Below are positions 39,587 to 49,273 of a stretch of DNA of 64,000 nt, in pieces. The number at the start of each line of letters is the position of its first letter. Position 1 is the stretch's first letter. Under the pieces are notes generated by a model. That model searched no databases. It was not told the DNA's origin and saw nothing but the letters and a program-made list of their open reading frames with translations. The position numbers were made by a program, and so were the translations under genes. Source of the DNA: an uncultured Clostridia bacterium (GTDB lineage Bacteria; Bacillota; Clostridia; Christensenellales; Borkfalkiaceae); NCBI GenBank assembly GCA_947629535.1, contig CANREC010000001.1, positions 1-64,000 on the forward strand, given 5' to 3'.

Positions 39587-39949
39587 ATGAGAACGCATGA
39601 ATCACAAGAGATGTATTTGGAGACGATCTTGCTCCTTCGCAAGAAGAGGTCTTCCGTGCGTTCTGTCGATATCGTGGAAGAGCGCGGATATGCAAAGTCG
39701 AGCGTTTCCCGTGCCGTCAATCTGCTCTTGAAGGACGGGCTCGTCAATGTCGATCAAAACGGAGAGATCACACTGACTGCCGAGGGCCTGAAAAAGGCTG
39801 AGGACGTCTATGAAAAGCACCGTGTGTTCACGGAGGTGTTCATGCACATGGGGGCGGACAGGGAACTCGCCGAGGACAATGCTTGCCGTGTGGAGCATGT
39901 CATCTCGGACGATCTGTTCGTCATTCTCAAGAAATACCTTGAAAAATAA
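39587..39949 (+). CDS. DtxR/MntR-family metal-dependent regulator
   Basis: ESQEMYLETILLLRKKRSSVRSVDIVEERGYAKSSVSRAVNLLLKDGLV; ACRVEHVISDDLF. Confidence 0.88.
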   Translation: MRTHESQEMYLETILLLRKKRSSVRSVDIVEERGYAKSSVSRAVNLLLKDGLVNVDQNGEITLTAEGLKKAEDVYEKHRVFTEVFMHMGADRELAEDNACRVEHVISDDLFVILKKYLEK

Positions 39950-39951
39950 AA

Positions 39952-39981
39952 AAGAGCCTCGTCCTTGCGGCGAGGCTCTTT
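39952..39981. terminator. Terminator between convergent DtxR and aroA genes
   Basis: agagcctcg tccttgcgg cgaggctcttt. Confidence 0.75.
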
Positions 39982-39993
39982 CATACGATTTGG

Positions 39994-41256
39994 TCATTCT
40001 GTGAGTGAGCGGACGATCTCGAAGAAATTCGGGAAAGTTTTTGCGCAGCAGGCGGGATCGTCGATCTCAACGCCGACCTTAAGGCCTGCAAGCGCGAATG
40101 CCATTGCGATACGGTGATCTCCGAACGTTCGAATGATGCAAGGATGGGCGGGGGCGGGCTCGATGAAGATGTCGCCGCCGATCGTGAACGCGCGGATGCC
40201 GAGGGCGTTCAGATTTTCAACGATCGCGCTGACCCGATCGCATTCCTGCGAGCGGATGTGCGAGACCCCTCTTAAAATGGATGGGGATGCGGCAAAGGCG
40301 GCGAGGACGGCAAAAGTCATCGTTTGGTCCGAAAAGTCCGTCATTTCCTCGTCGATACCGTTGTAAAAGGGGATGCGGCTGCCGTCTGCGACGATGCCGT
40401 CCGACTCGTCGAGGATGCGGACGCCCTTTTTCCGCAGAAGATCCAAAAAACGGATGTCACCCTGCAATGTGGGGCGATGGACGCCATTGACCTTGACGAC
40501 GGCATTGCAGAGGAGGGAGAGCGCGTAGAAGTAGCAGGCCCCGGAGACGTCGGGCTCCACGGAATAACGCTCCGTCGGGGTCGAGACGTGGGTGACAAGG
40601 AAACCTTTCCGCCCTTGAAGGGGCTCGCATTTTCCGCCGAAACTTCGGATAAGCGCGGCAGTCATCATGAGGTAGCTCCCGTCCGTGCGCTCCCCCGAGA
40701 GGCCGATCTCGACCTTCTTTCTGCCAAGCGCGGCGGCGAGCATGAGGCCGCTTGCATACTGTGTACTGACGTCGGTATCGGCGGTCACTCTGTCGGCGTC
40801 GATCCCTTCGGAACGCATCAGAAAGGGGAAATGCCCGTTTTCATGAAAATATTCGATGTCTGTACCGAGCGAGGAGAGTAGGGAAAGGATCTCCATGGGG
40901 CGGGCTGTCATCTGTGACGAGGCATGAAATTCGTATTCGCCGCCCCAAAAAGCGAGGATCGCTGTCAAGAAACGTGCAGCGGTGCCCGCACTTCCGACTT
41001 CTAGTGTGGCTTTTCGCCTGAAATTTCTCGTTCCGTGGACAAGAAGACCGTCATCCGTCCTTTCCGTCTGGATACCGAGCGAGGAAAGACAGCCGATGAG
41101 GGAGCGGGTATCCTCCCCGAATGTGCCGCAGGATAGACGGGTATCTCCTTCAGTGAATGCGGAGAGCAGGAGCGCCCGATTCAGAATGCTCTTCGAGGCA
41201 GGGACTTCCACCGTAATATTTCTTTGTTTCAAAGGCTTGACTGCAAATCCGTCCAT
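39994..41256 (-). CDS. aroA: 3-phosphoshikimate 1-carboxyvinyltransferase
   Basis: PASKSILNRALLLSAFTEGDT; LEVGSAGTAARFLTAILAFWGGEYE; FGDHRIAMAFALAGL. Confidence 0.94.
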   Translation of the reverse strand: MDGFAVKPLKQRNITVEVPASKSILNRALLLSAFTEGDTRLSCGTFGEDTRSLIGCLSSLGIQTERTDDGLLVHGTRNFRRKATLEVGSAGTAARFLTAILAFWGGEYEFHASSQMTARPMEILSLLSSLGTDIEYFHENGHFPFLMRSEGIDADRVTADTDVSTQYASGLMLAAALGRKKVEIGLSGERTDGSYLMMTAALIRSFGGKCEPLQGRKGFLVTHVSTPTERYSVEPDVSGACYFYALSLLCNAVVKVNGVHRPTLQGDIRFLDLLRKKGVRILDESDGIVADGSRIPFYNGIDEEMTDFSDQTMTFAVLAAFAASPSILRGVSHIRSQECDRVSAIVENLNALGIRAFTIGGDIFIEPAPAHPCIIRTFGDHRIAMAFALAGLKVGVEIDDPACCAKTFPNFFEIVRSLTE

Positions 41257-41334
41257 AAAGAGATAGTATCATATTTTCGGAATGAAGTCAAGAAAGTTGC
41301 ACTTGGCGATGAAAAGTGCTATACTTTTTTTGTC

Positions 41335-41961
41335 ATGGAATATTCTATTGTGAGGAGCGACCGAAAAACGGTCTCGCTCTGTGTGCGTGGCGGGAAGGTC
41401 TTGGTCCGTGCGCCGTTGCGCCTTTCCGAGGAGAAGATCGCCGAATTTGTCCATAAACATGAGCGCTGGATCGCCCGTCGCATTGCGATCCAGACGCGGC
41501 CGCTACCCGATTTTTCGGACGGGACGTCGATCGAGCTCAACGGGATAAAAAGAAGGATCAAGACGGGAAAGACACTTCTGACGGAGAGCATTTTGTATCT
41601 TCCCGCGGAGGGGCGGGAGACCGTGCTCAAAGCGCTCATGAAAAAACTCACCTTGGAGCGTATGGCGGCGCTCACGAGGGAGATCGCCTCAATCTACAAG
41701 TTCCGCTATGAGAAGATCGTCATCACATCCGCCCACACGCGGTGGGGATCCTGCAATACGAAGGGGACGATCGCCTATACCTTCCGTTCGGCATTTTTGC
41801 CTGACAGCCTCGCGGTCTATCTTGCTGTCCATGAGCTCTGCCACACGCGGCATATGAACCACGGAAAGGCCTTTTGGGCGCTTGTTCAAAAAATTCTCCC
41901 CGATTACAAGGAGAGGAGAAAGGCTCTGAAAGAGTATTCATGGGCTATGAAATGCCTTTGA
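41335..41961 (+). CDS. YgjP-like M48 family metallopeptidase (DUF45)
   Basis: SAHTRWGSCNTKGTIAYTFRSAFLPDSLAVYLAVHELCHTRHMNHGKAFWALV. Confidence 0.88.
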   Translation: MEYSIVRSDRKTVSLCVRGGKVLVRAPLRLSEEKIAEFVHKHERWIARRIAIQTRPLPDFSDGTSIELNGIKRRIKTGKTLLTESILYLPAEGRETVLKALMKKLTLERMAALTREIASIYKFRYEKIVITSAHTRWGSCNTKGTIAYTFRSAFLPDSLAVYLAVHELCHTRHMNHGKAFWALVQKILPDYKERRKALKEYSWAMKCL

Positions 41962-41985
41962 AATCTCGTTCTTGACATTTATTCA

Positions 41986-42007
41986 TAGTATTGTGTCAGA
42001 CATAGTA
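41986..42007 (+). repeat. Dispersed palindromic motif, copy 5
   Basis: tagtattgtgtcagacatagta. Confidence 0.65.
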
Positions 42008-42064
42008 TATTCATTATTTTGAAAATGTTATGAAATCGGTTTCAGATGCGCTATAATTGGCGGG

Positions 42065-42454
42065 ATGAGATCGCAGATTGAGATCGAGACGCGAACTCTC
42101 GGAAAGACTTCCCGTTTTCGGGCGATCGGGGATATAGACCGCATAGCGGAGGGTGCGGCGATCACATATCCGATCGAGGGAGATGTTTCCAAACTTGAGT
42201 TTTTTCGGGATCGTATCATTTTGACAAGAAGAGGGCATACCAGTTTCGATGCAGTTTTTAGTTTAGGACAAATTTCCGCCTTTCGTTTTTCTGACGGAGA
42301 CAATTTTTCAGAACTTTCCGTCCTTACATCTGTTTGCAAAAGCTTTTTTTCCGGTTCCGAGCTCCATGCACGGCTCGGTTATGATTTGGGGACCGGCCCT
42401 TCACAACATTTTTCTTTAAGGATCAAAATCAAAGTTCTTTCGGAGGATCAATGA
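42065..42454 (+). CDS. Conserved hypothetical, possibly DUF1934/YwiB-like
   Basis: 129 aa; C-terminal LGYDLGTGPSQHFSLRIKIKV; weak recognition only. Confidence 0.4.
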   Translation: MRSQIEIETRTLGKTSRFRAIGDIDRIAEGAAITYPIEGDVSKLEFFRDRIILTRRGHTSFDAVFSLGQISAFRFSDGDNFSELSVLTSVCKSFFSGSELHARLGYDLGTGPSQHFSLRIKIKVLSEDQ

Positions 42455-43098
42455 AAATAAACTATATCGGGCACTCTTGTTTTCTCTTGAAAAACGGGAG
42501 TACAAGCCTTGTGACCGACCCGTTCGGAGACGTTGGGCTCCCTTTTCCACGCCTTGAATGTGACGTCGTCACTGTCAGCCACGGTCACTATGACCATTGC
42601 AACGTCCGTGCGCTCGTCGGAGAGCCTGCCGTTTTTTCCCGAGCGGGGAAATTTTCCGTCGCGGGGACTGAGATCTCTGCCGTAGAAAGTTTTCATGACG
42701 ATGCAGGCGGAACAAAGCGCGGGAATAATCTGATCTTTTCCTTTTTCATGGACGGCGTCCGCGTGTGTCACCTCGGGGATCTCGGCCAAAAGATGGATGA
42801 AGGGATCCTGCAAAAGATAGGGAAACCCGACGTTCTGCTCATTCCCGTCGGCGGTAATTATACGATCGACGGCGATGAGGCGGCAAAGTATGTCAAGGCC
42901 ATTTCTCCCGCCGTCGTCATTCCCATGCACTACCATGTGAAGGGGCTCAAGGTCGATATCGGGGACGAAACGCGATTTTTGAGGGCCATGGGGGGAACTT
43001 TTGTACGGCAAAGGGAGATAGAATTGGATAAGGACCATCTCCCGAAGGAAACAAAAATCATTGTTATGGAGAGAATCAATGAATACGGAAAACCTTGA
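42451..43098 (+). CDS. MBL-fold metal-dependent hydrolase (UPF0173-like)
   Basis: MKINYIGHSCFLLKNGSTSLVTDPF; SHGHYDHCNVRAL; VIPMHYH. Confidence 0.88.
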   Translation: MKINYIGHSCFLLKNGSTSLVTDPFGDVGLPFPRLECDVVTVSHGHYDHCNVRALVGEPAVFSRAGKFSVAGTEISAVESFHDDAGGTKRGNNLIFSFFMDGVRVCHLGDLGQKMDEGILQKIGKPDVLLIPVGGNYTIDGDEAAKYVKAISPAVVIPMHYHVKGLKVDIGDETRFLRAMGGTFVRQREIELDKDHLPKETKIIVMERINEYGKP

Positions 43099-44518
43099 AA
43101 GCGACTACAGGAATTATCTTGAAACCCTTCCGATCGTCTCCTTGCGTGTGCTCGGCAGAACGAAGGGCATCGCACAGGTCTGCGTCTCGAACAAGGAAGC
43201 TCTCATTGACGGGATCCTCGACATTCTGATGGAACGCGTTCCCCCCGTGATCAGGACGCGGCGCGGCGCTCCCCCCAAGCAGACCTATCTCGATCCCGAG
43301 ATCTTGGAGAAACTCGAGAAAATCAAGCGCATGCACATGGGGTCGGGGCTGAGTTATACTGTCGCGTCCCCCGATTATGAGGATCGTCCCTTCGTCGGGG
43401 ATGTTCCCCTTTACAAGGGGATCCTCGAGATCACGTCGTCAGGCTATGGATTCTTGCGCTCGAAGAACTGTCAGCCCTCCATGGACGGGAGCGATGTCTT
43501 TATTCCTGCGCCTTCGATCCACAGTATGAAACTTCGCGTGGGGGACTATGTCACCTGTACGGCCTGTCCGCGGCAGAAGAATGATTCTCCCGCCATAGAT
43601 CTGCTCGGTTCGGTGAACGGAAAGATGGTCGGCTCATACGAAAAACGTCCCTTCTTCGACAGTTTCACGGCACAGTATGCAAACGAAAAGATCTGTCTTT
43701 CGCAGAACAACGACGAACTTTCCATGCGGCTGTTGGATCTCTTTGTCCCGATCGGAAAGGGCCAGAGGGGACTTATCATCGCGCCGCCCAAGGCAGGAAA
43801 GACGACGCTCCTCAAAAATATCGCCCGTTCCATCAGCGAAAATCATCGGGAGATCGAGTTGATCGTCCTTCTCATCGACGAACGGCCCGAGGAAGTGACA
43901 GACTTTCAGACGAGTGTTCCGAATGCCAAAGTCATTTATTCCACCTTTGACGAGGGGGCGGAACGTCATGTCCGCGCCGCCTCGCTCACCGTGGAGCATG
44001 CGAAACGTCTCGTTGAGATGGGAAAGGACGTCGTCATACTCCTTGATTCGCTCACGAAACTGACGCGTGCCTATAACTATCAGACGGAGAGCACGGGAAA
44101 AACGCTCTCGGGCGGTCTCGACGCGGGGGCTCTCGGGGAGCCCAAACGGTTCTTCGGCGCTGCAAGAAATACCGTCGAAGGGGGGAGCTTGACCATCCTC
44201 GCAACGGCGCTCGTCGATACGGGCAGCCGCATGGACGACATCATCTACGAGGAGTTCAAGGGAACGGGCAATGCCGACATCTTCCTCTCGCGGGAACTTG
44301 CCGAGCGCAGGATCTTTCCCGCGATCGACATCCGAAGGTCGGGGACGCGGAAGGAGGAGTTTCTCCTCTCCGAAAATGAACTCAATGCCGTCTATAAGAT
44401 GCGGGAGAGGGGGCTCACGGACAATGTCGTCGGACTTGTCGATATGCTCAGGCGGACAAGGGACAACGCGGAGTTTATCAGCCGTCTCCCCGAGTGGATG
44501 AAAGTGTACAAAGCATAA
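43079..44518 (+). CDS. rho: Transcription termination factor Rho
   Basis: [83 protein letters not shown]. Confidence 0.94.
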   Translation: MNTENLESDYRNYLETLPIVSLRVLGRTKGIAQVCVSNKEALIDGILDILMERVPPVIRTRRGAPPKQTYLDPEILEKLEKIKRMHMGSGLSYTVASPDYEDRPFVGDVPLYKGILEITSSGYGFLRSKNCQPSMDGSDVFIPAPSIHSMKLRVGDYVTCTACPRQKNDSPAIDLLGSVNGKMVGSYEKRPFFDSFTAQYANEKICLSQNNDELSMRLLDLFVPIGKGQRGLIIAPPKAGKTTLLKNIARSISENHREIELIVLLIDERPEEVTDFQTSVPNAKVIYSTFDEGAERHVRAASLTVEHAKRLVEMGKDVVILLDSLTKLTRAYNYQTESTGKTLSGGLDAGALGEPKRFFGAARNTVEGGSLTILATALVDTGSRMDDIIYEEFKGTGNADIFLSRELAERRIFPAIDIRRSGTRKEEFLLSENELNAVYKMRERGLTDNVVGLVDMLRRTRDNAEFISRLPEWMKVYKA

Positions 44519-44520
44519 GA

Positions 44521-44551
44521 AAGCGCCGTATCGAAGAGATACGGCGCTTTT
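44521..44551. terminator. Rho-independent terminator after rho
   Basis: agcgccgtatc gaaga gatacggcgcttt. Confidence 0.8.
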
Positions 44552-44564
44552 GCTATCATTCAGA

Positions 44565-46673
44565 TCATTTCTTGGGCCTGACTTGAAGGAAGTAGCAGAT
44601 CCCGAAGATGAGCACTCCCACAAAGTAGATGGCGGGAAGGATGACGAATGTCATGAGTTCGGAGATGTTCTCGAAATCGATGCGGACAGAGAGAGCGACG
44701 ATCAGAGAAACGATCACGATGAGCGCATAGACAACGATCGCATTGATGAATGCAATGGATGACTTTCGGAGCGTGCCTTCGCCGAAGTGGTTGGCGTAGA
44801 GCAGGCCCGTCACGAGCAGTAAGACGAGCCCGATGCACCACATCAGATAGGGGAAGAAAACGGGGAGCGTAAGGGTGCTTTCCAGACCCATCGTAATGCC
44901 GCCGATGATCACGCACCAGAAGAAAGCGACGATCGCGCTGAGGAAGAGCGCTTTTCCCTTATGGACGACTGTGTCGCCGCCGTCGGAACTTTCCGTTGCG
45001 GCAGGGCTCTCTCCGCCGACTGTTTCGACGCGCAGGCCGTCGCGGGAGGCTCGTTTTTGGATATCGCGAAAGTCGATCCCGTTCACGGGCGTCGCCGCAC
45101 TGTCCTCCGAAGAACGGGAAGAGGGGCGAACGGTATTTTCGTAGAGACGGCCGACGACATTGCGGTAATCTGCGCCCGATTGCGTCTCCTCGGAAACGGA
45201 CTGTTGGGCGTACGCGGGCTGTACCTGCTGGTTAGAGGGTTCAACGAGCGAAATGTAGTTGCGGTGGATGATCTGTTTTTCTCGTTCCGCCATCTCGAGT
45301 TCCATCTGCCTGCGCTGTGCGTCGAGTTGATCGGCAAGCGCCTGTTCATAGCGGGCACGGTCCTCTTTGATCTGTGCCTCGTGACGCTTTGCCTCATCCG
45401 TAAGTGCGTCATTGAAACGCATTCTTTCCTCGTTCAACAACTCATTGTAGCGCTTTTGTTCGTTCTGCAGGCGTGTTTCTTGAAGATCAGCCTCATTCTC
45501 GCGGGCGAGACGGACGGCTTCTTCTTTCTCGCGCCGTGCATTATCCTGCATGGTTTCCATCTCACGGCGATGCTTTTCGGAAAGCTCCTTCAGTTCGCTT
45601 TCGTGGGATTCCTTTTCAGCCTTGAGTGCGGCGTCGCTCGATTCACGCTGCTCTGTGAGGGCCTGTTCGTTGGCCTCTTCGAGCGCACGGATGGCCCGCG
45701 CATGTTCCTCCGATTCCTCGAGATTCTTCTGTTTCTGGAGCTCGAGCTCGTTTTTGAGAGACTCATCGGCCGCCGCCTGCGCCTCGGCGTTTTCCTGTTT
45801 TTCGGCGAGGAGCTGTTCGCGTTCTTCTGCGATCTCACGCTCGAGCTCTTCTCTCCGCGAGAGAAGAAGGGCCTCTTGCTGCTCTCTGATGAGAGCGAGC
45901 TGCCGCAGGTTGGATTCATAGGAATCGTTGAGCGCCTTTTCCCTTGCGAGCATTTCCTCTTCAAGCCGCGCCTTCTCCGATTCAAAGTCCGCGCGTTCCC
46001 TGTCGAGCGACGCAAACTTTTCGGCATACTCGTCCTCAAGCGCCTTGAGTTTCTCGTTATACGACGCGTCGAGCTCGTCCTGTTTCCGTTTTGCGTCCTC
46101 TTCAAGACGTTCACGCAGGGCAGAATCGTCGAAAGAAGGTTCAAAGTCGAGCTCTTCCTCGCCTTCCCCGTCCCGCGGGGGGACGCGAGAGGTCGATCTC
46201 CTCAGAACGCTCATATCGACGGCGGTGGGGGCGGGACGGTTGAAATCGAAGTCGCGGTCGGAGATCAGAGAATCGATGATTGTGCGGGAATATTCCCACT
46301 CGGCCTGATTCTGTTCGGAGACCGCCTTGCCCTCATCGGTGAGAGAAAAGTACTTTCTCCTTCCGCCGCCGACGGAGCCGCCCCAATAGGAAGTGATGTA
46401 ACCGTCCTTCTCGAGACGCTTGAGCGCGGAATAGAGGGAGGGCTGTTTGAGAGAATATTGCCCCGAGCTTTTCCGCTCGATCTCGGCAATGATCTCATAG
46501 CCGTATTTGTCTCCGTCGTACAGAGAACGGAGAATGATCGTATTGATATGACCGCGGATGAGATCGGAGCTTACGCCTTTTTCGGCTCTTTCGTCGTCGC
46601 CCGCATCCGGTGCAACGTCCGACGAAGCGCTTTCGTCATCCTCAGGCTGCATGGTCAAAGTTTCTTCGTCCAT
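44565..46673 (-). CDS. PadR-type winged-helix protein fused to long coiled coil and C-terminal multi-TM domain
   Basis: 702 aa: SSDLIRGHINTIILRSLYDGDKYGYEIIAEIERKSSGQYSLKQPSLYSALKRLEKDGYITSYWGGSVGGGRRKYFSLTDEGKA (PadR), about 300 aa heptad-rich E/K/R/A coiled coil, then four hydrophobic segments. Confidence 0.85.
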   Translation of the reverse strand: MDEETLTMQPEDDESASSDVAPDAGDDERAEKGVSSDLIRGHINTIILRSLYDGDKYGYEIIAEIERKSSGQYSLKQPSLYSALKRLEKDGYITSYWGGSVGGGRRKYFSLTDEGKAVSEQNQAEWEYSRTIIDSLISDRDFDFNRPAPTAVDMSVLRRSTSRVPPRDGEGEEELDFEPSFDDSALRERLEEDAKRKQDELDASYNEKLKALEDEYAEKFASLDRERADFESEKARLEEEMLAREKALNDSYESNLRQLALIREQQEALLLSRREELEREIAEEREQLLAEKQENAEAQAAADESLKNELELQKQKNLEESEEHARAIRALEEANEQALTEQRESSDAALKAEKESHESELKELSEKHRREMETMQDNARREKEEAVRLARENEADLQETRLQNEQKRYNELLNEERMRFNDALTDEAKRHEAQIKEDRARYEQALADQLDAQRRQMELEMAEREKQIIHRNYISLVEPSNQQVQPAYAQQSVSEETQSGADYRNVVGRLYENTVRPSSRSSEDSAATPVNGIDFRDIQKRASRDGLRVETVGGESPAATESSDGGDTVVHKGKALFLSAIVAFFWCVIIGGITMGLESTLTLPVFFPYLMWCIGLVLLLVTGLLYANHFGEGTLRKSSIAFINAIVVYALIVIVSLIVALSVRIDFENISELMTFVILPAIYFVGVLIFGICYFLQVRPKK

Positions 46674-46733
46674 GATTTCCTCCTTTGCATTTTCCTTATT
46701 ATAACACAAAACTCAATTTTTGTCAATAGGCAG

Positions 46734-46753
46734 AGTACTATGTCTGACATAAT
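46734..46753 (+). repeat. Dispersed palindromic motif, copy 6
   Basis: agtactatgtctgacataat between divergent genes. Confidence 0.75.
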
Positions 46754-46795
46754 TTTTTAAGAAAATACAAATTTTTTTTCATAAAATACCTCTGC

Positions 46796-47869
46796 GTGAC
46801 ATATTACACTGCTATGGGAGTACTGCGCGGGGCATTTTTCATCGTTGGGGGTACGATCGGAGCGGGATTTATCACGGGAGCAGAGCTTGTCCGTTTTTTC
46901 GGCGCGGACAGGTTTATGCTCCCTTTGGTCTGTTCTTGTGCGCTCTTTTTTGTTCTGACATATCTTTTTTTGAGGCTCGGCAGGAAGTACGGGGGATATG
47001 ACGGCGTTCTGGAGATCTTCGGCCGCGGCGCCGTGGCGGTGAAGGGAGCGTTTTTGCTCTGTTCTTTTATCTCGTCGGCGGGCATGCTTGCGGGGCTTGA
47101 CCTGCTCTGTCCCGAATGGACGCCGCTTTTATCAATGCTCGGCCTTGCGGGCAGTTGTTTCTTTCTCGAAAAGGGCATGGACGGCATTTCAAAGTTGAAT
47201 CTCGTGCTCGTGCCGATCCTTCTCGGATCTGTCTTGTTCTATGCCCGCGATCTCTCTTTCTTCTATCCGCGGACGGGGTCGAAATTTCCTTGGTGGCTCT
47301 TCTATGCGGGGATGAACGTTTTCTTCCTCGCCCCCGTATTGATGGATGCGGGGAGAGATATGCGCCGTCCGATCTGTTCTTCCTTTTTCGCCGCGTTCAT
47401 TGTCTGTATTGCGGCCGTCTGCGTCTTGGGGAGCGTCTATCGGGCGGGGGCGAACGCTCTGCACGCCGATATGCCTTTTTTGAAGGTCGCAGACGGAAAG
47501 GTCTTTTCCGTTGCGGTCGGCCTTGCGATCATGACTTCGCTCGTCTCATCGCTCTATACGCCCTACTCCGCATGCAACGTCTTTTCGGGCAAAAAGAAAA
47601 CAGCCGCAAAGGGGATAACGCTCCTTGCGGCTTTTTGTCTTTCGCGGATCGGCCTCAGCGGTATCGTCGAATTTCTCTATCCGTTTATCGGCGGTGCGGG
47701 CCTGTTCTTTTCAGTTCTTTGCATCCTTTACGATCAGCTTTTCGAGCAGCACGACGAGAAAGTACATTCCCGCCGCCAGAATGCAGAGGATGCAGGTCGC
47801 GCTCATCACCAAATCGAGCTTAAACACCTGTCCGCCGTACACGATGAGGTATCCGAGCCCCGCCCTTGA
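46796..47869 (+). CDS. YkvI-like LeuT-fold membrane protein
   Basis: GAFFIVGGTIGAGFITGAELVRFFG; about 10 hydrophobic segments; C-terminal ~50 codons overlap the convergent ABC permease. Confidence 0.7.
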   Translation: MTYYTAMGVLRGAFFIVGGTIGAGFITGAELVRFFGADRFMLPLVCSCALFFVLTYLFLRLGRKYGGYDGVLEIFGRGAVAVKGAFLLCSFISSAGMLAGLDLLCPEWTPLLSMLGLAGSCFFLEKGMDGISKLNLVLVPILLGSVLFYARDLSFFYPRTGSKFPWWLFYAGMNVFFLAPVLMDAGRDMRRPICSSFFAAFIVCIAAVCVLGSVYRAGANALHADMPFLKVADGKVFSVAVGLAIMTSLVSSLYTPYSACNVFSGKKKTAAKGITLLAAFCLSRIGLSGIVEFLYPFIGGAGLFFSVLCILYDQLFEQHDEKVHSRRQNAEDAGRAHHQIELKHLSAVHDEVSEPRP

Positions 47870-48517
47870 GACGATGTACTCGCCCATGATGGACCCGATC
47901 CACGCCATGCCGACGTTCACCTTCAGCATGGAGATAAAGGAGGGCAAAGAGGACGGGATGACGAGCTTTGACAGGATCTGGAATTTGCTTGCTCCCATGG
48001 AGCGGAGAAGTAAGATCTTGTTGTCGTCGGTCGCCATGAAGGCATTCAGCATGTGGAGCGTCGCGACGATGATGCCGACGAGCACCGTCATGAACACGAT
48101 CGCCTCGCTGCCCGTGCCGAACCAGATGATGATGAGGGGTCCGAGGGCGATCTTCGGAAGGGCGTTGAGCACGACGATGTAGGGCTCGAGCACCTTTTTC
48201 AGTGTCTCGCTCCACCACAGAAGAAGGGCGATGATGCAGCCGAGCGCAACGGCGATGACGAACCCGATGAGCGTTTCCAGTAAGGTAACGCCGATGTGGT
48301 AGAAGAGAGAACCGTCGAGATACAGAGAGGCGATGGTCTTACCGATGCGGGAGGGGGAACTTGTCAGAAAGGGGTCCACCCAGCCGAGCGCCGTCACCAT
48401 CTCCCACAGCCCCAAAAGCAGGACGAGAATGCCGATGCGGCATGCCCATACGACGGCAAGTTTCCTTTTCTTTTTGGCAAGATACCGTCTGTGTTCTTCG
48501 GAAAATTGCTTTTTCAT
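47711..48517 (-). CDS. ABC transporter permease (SsuC/TauC/ThiX type)
   Basis: LNALPKIALGPLIIIWFGTGSEAIVFMTVLVGIIVATLHMLNAF; SMGASKFQILSKLVIPSSLPSFISMLKVNVGMAWIGSIMGEYI. Confidence 0.9.
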   Translation of the reverse strand: MKKQFSEEHRRYLAKKKRKLAVVWACRIGILVLLLGLWEMVTALGWVDPFLTSSPSRIGKTIASLYLDGSLFYHIGVTLLETLIGFVIAVALGCIIALLLWWSETLKKVLEPYIVVLNALPKIALGPLIIIWFGTGSEAIVFMTVLVGIIVATLHMLNAFMATDDNKILLLRSMGASKFQILSKLVIPSSLPSFISMLKVNVGMAWIGSIMGEYIVSRAGLGYLIVYGGQVFKLDLVMSATCILCILAAGMYFLVVLLEKLIVKDAKN

Positions 48518-49251
48518 GTGTTCAACTCCTTCCATAGTATCTCAAACCATGCGGAAAACTGGGGTTTCTCCCGCCGTTTGATGGGACGGTTTTCATCGCC
48601 GAAGTCGAGTTCATGCTCAAAGGCCACCCTTGCGGGACGCTTGGTGAGGACGATGATCCTGTCGGCCAAGGAGACTGCCTCGGAGATGTCGTGCGTGATG
48701 AGAATGGCCGTCTTTTCCTCGCTCCGAATGATGGACGAGACGTCTTCGCAGACGTTCAGACGGGTCTGGTAGTCGAGGGCGGAGAAGGGCTCGTCGAGGA
48801 GAAGGATGTCAGGCTCCGTCGCAAGCGTCCGTATGAGCGCCGCTCTCTGTCGCATTCCGCCCGAGAGCTGAGGGGGATAGCTGAGCAGGAAATCCCCGAG
48901 CCCGTATTTCTTGGCCAAGCCGATCGCACGTTCCCGCCGCTCCGCGGTGTTCTGCCGCTTGATCTCAAGGGGCAGGAAAATGTTCTTTTCGATGGTGCGC
49001 CACGGGAAAAGTTCATCCTTCTGCAGCATGTAGCCGCAGCTGCCGCGGCGTGTCACTTCACCCGAAGAGGGGGTCAGAAGTCCCGCCGCGAGGGAAAGAA
49101 CGGTGGTTTTCCCGCAGCCCGAGGGACCGATGACGGCGACAAATTCGCCCTCTCTGACGGAGAAGGTGAGCGCGTCCGTTGCGGTCGTTTCCCCGCGTTT
49201 TGTGTGATAGGTCAGCGTTACGTTCTCAAAGCGCAGAATTTCGTTTTTCAT
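48514..49251 (-). CDS. ABC transporter ATP-binding protein (SsuB/TauB type)
   Basis: GPSGCGKTTVLSLAAGLL; LSGGMRQRAALIRTLATEPDILLLDEPFSALD. Confidence 0.92.
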   Translation of the reverse strand: MKNEILRFENVTLTYHTKRGETTATDALTFSVREGEFVAVIGPSGCGKTTVLSLAAGLLTPSSGEVTRRGSCGYMLQKDELFPWRTIEKNIFLPLEIKRQNTAERRERAIGLAKKYGLGDFLLSYPPQLSGGMRQRAALIRTLATEPDILLLDEPFSALDYQTRLNVCEDVSSIIRSEEKTAILITHDISEAVSLADRIIVLTKRPARVAFEHELDFGDENRPIKRREKPQFSAWFEILWKELNT

Positions 49252-49273
49252 AGGCGTGCCTTCCGTTCAGCCG

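Noticed and set aside
44961-46760. 599 aa plus-strand ORF
   Set aside because: Antisense shadow of the PadR/coiled-coil gene; the Glu/Lys/Arg-rich coiled coil leaves the opposite strand open.
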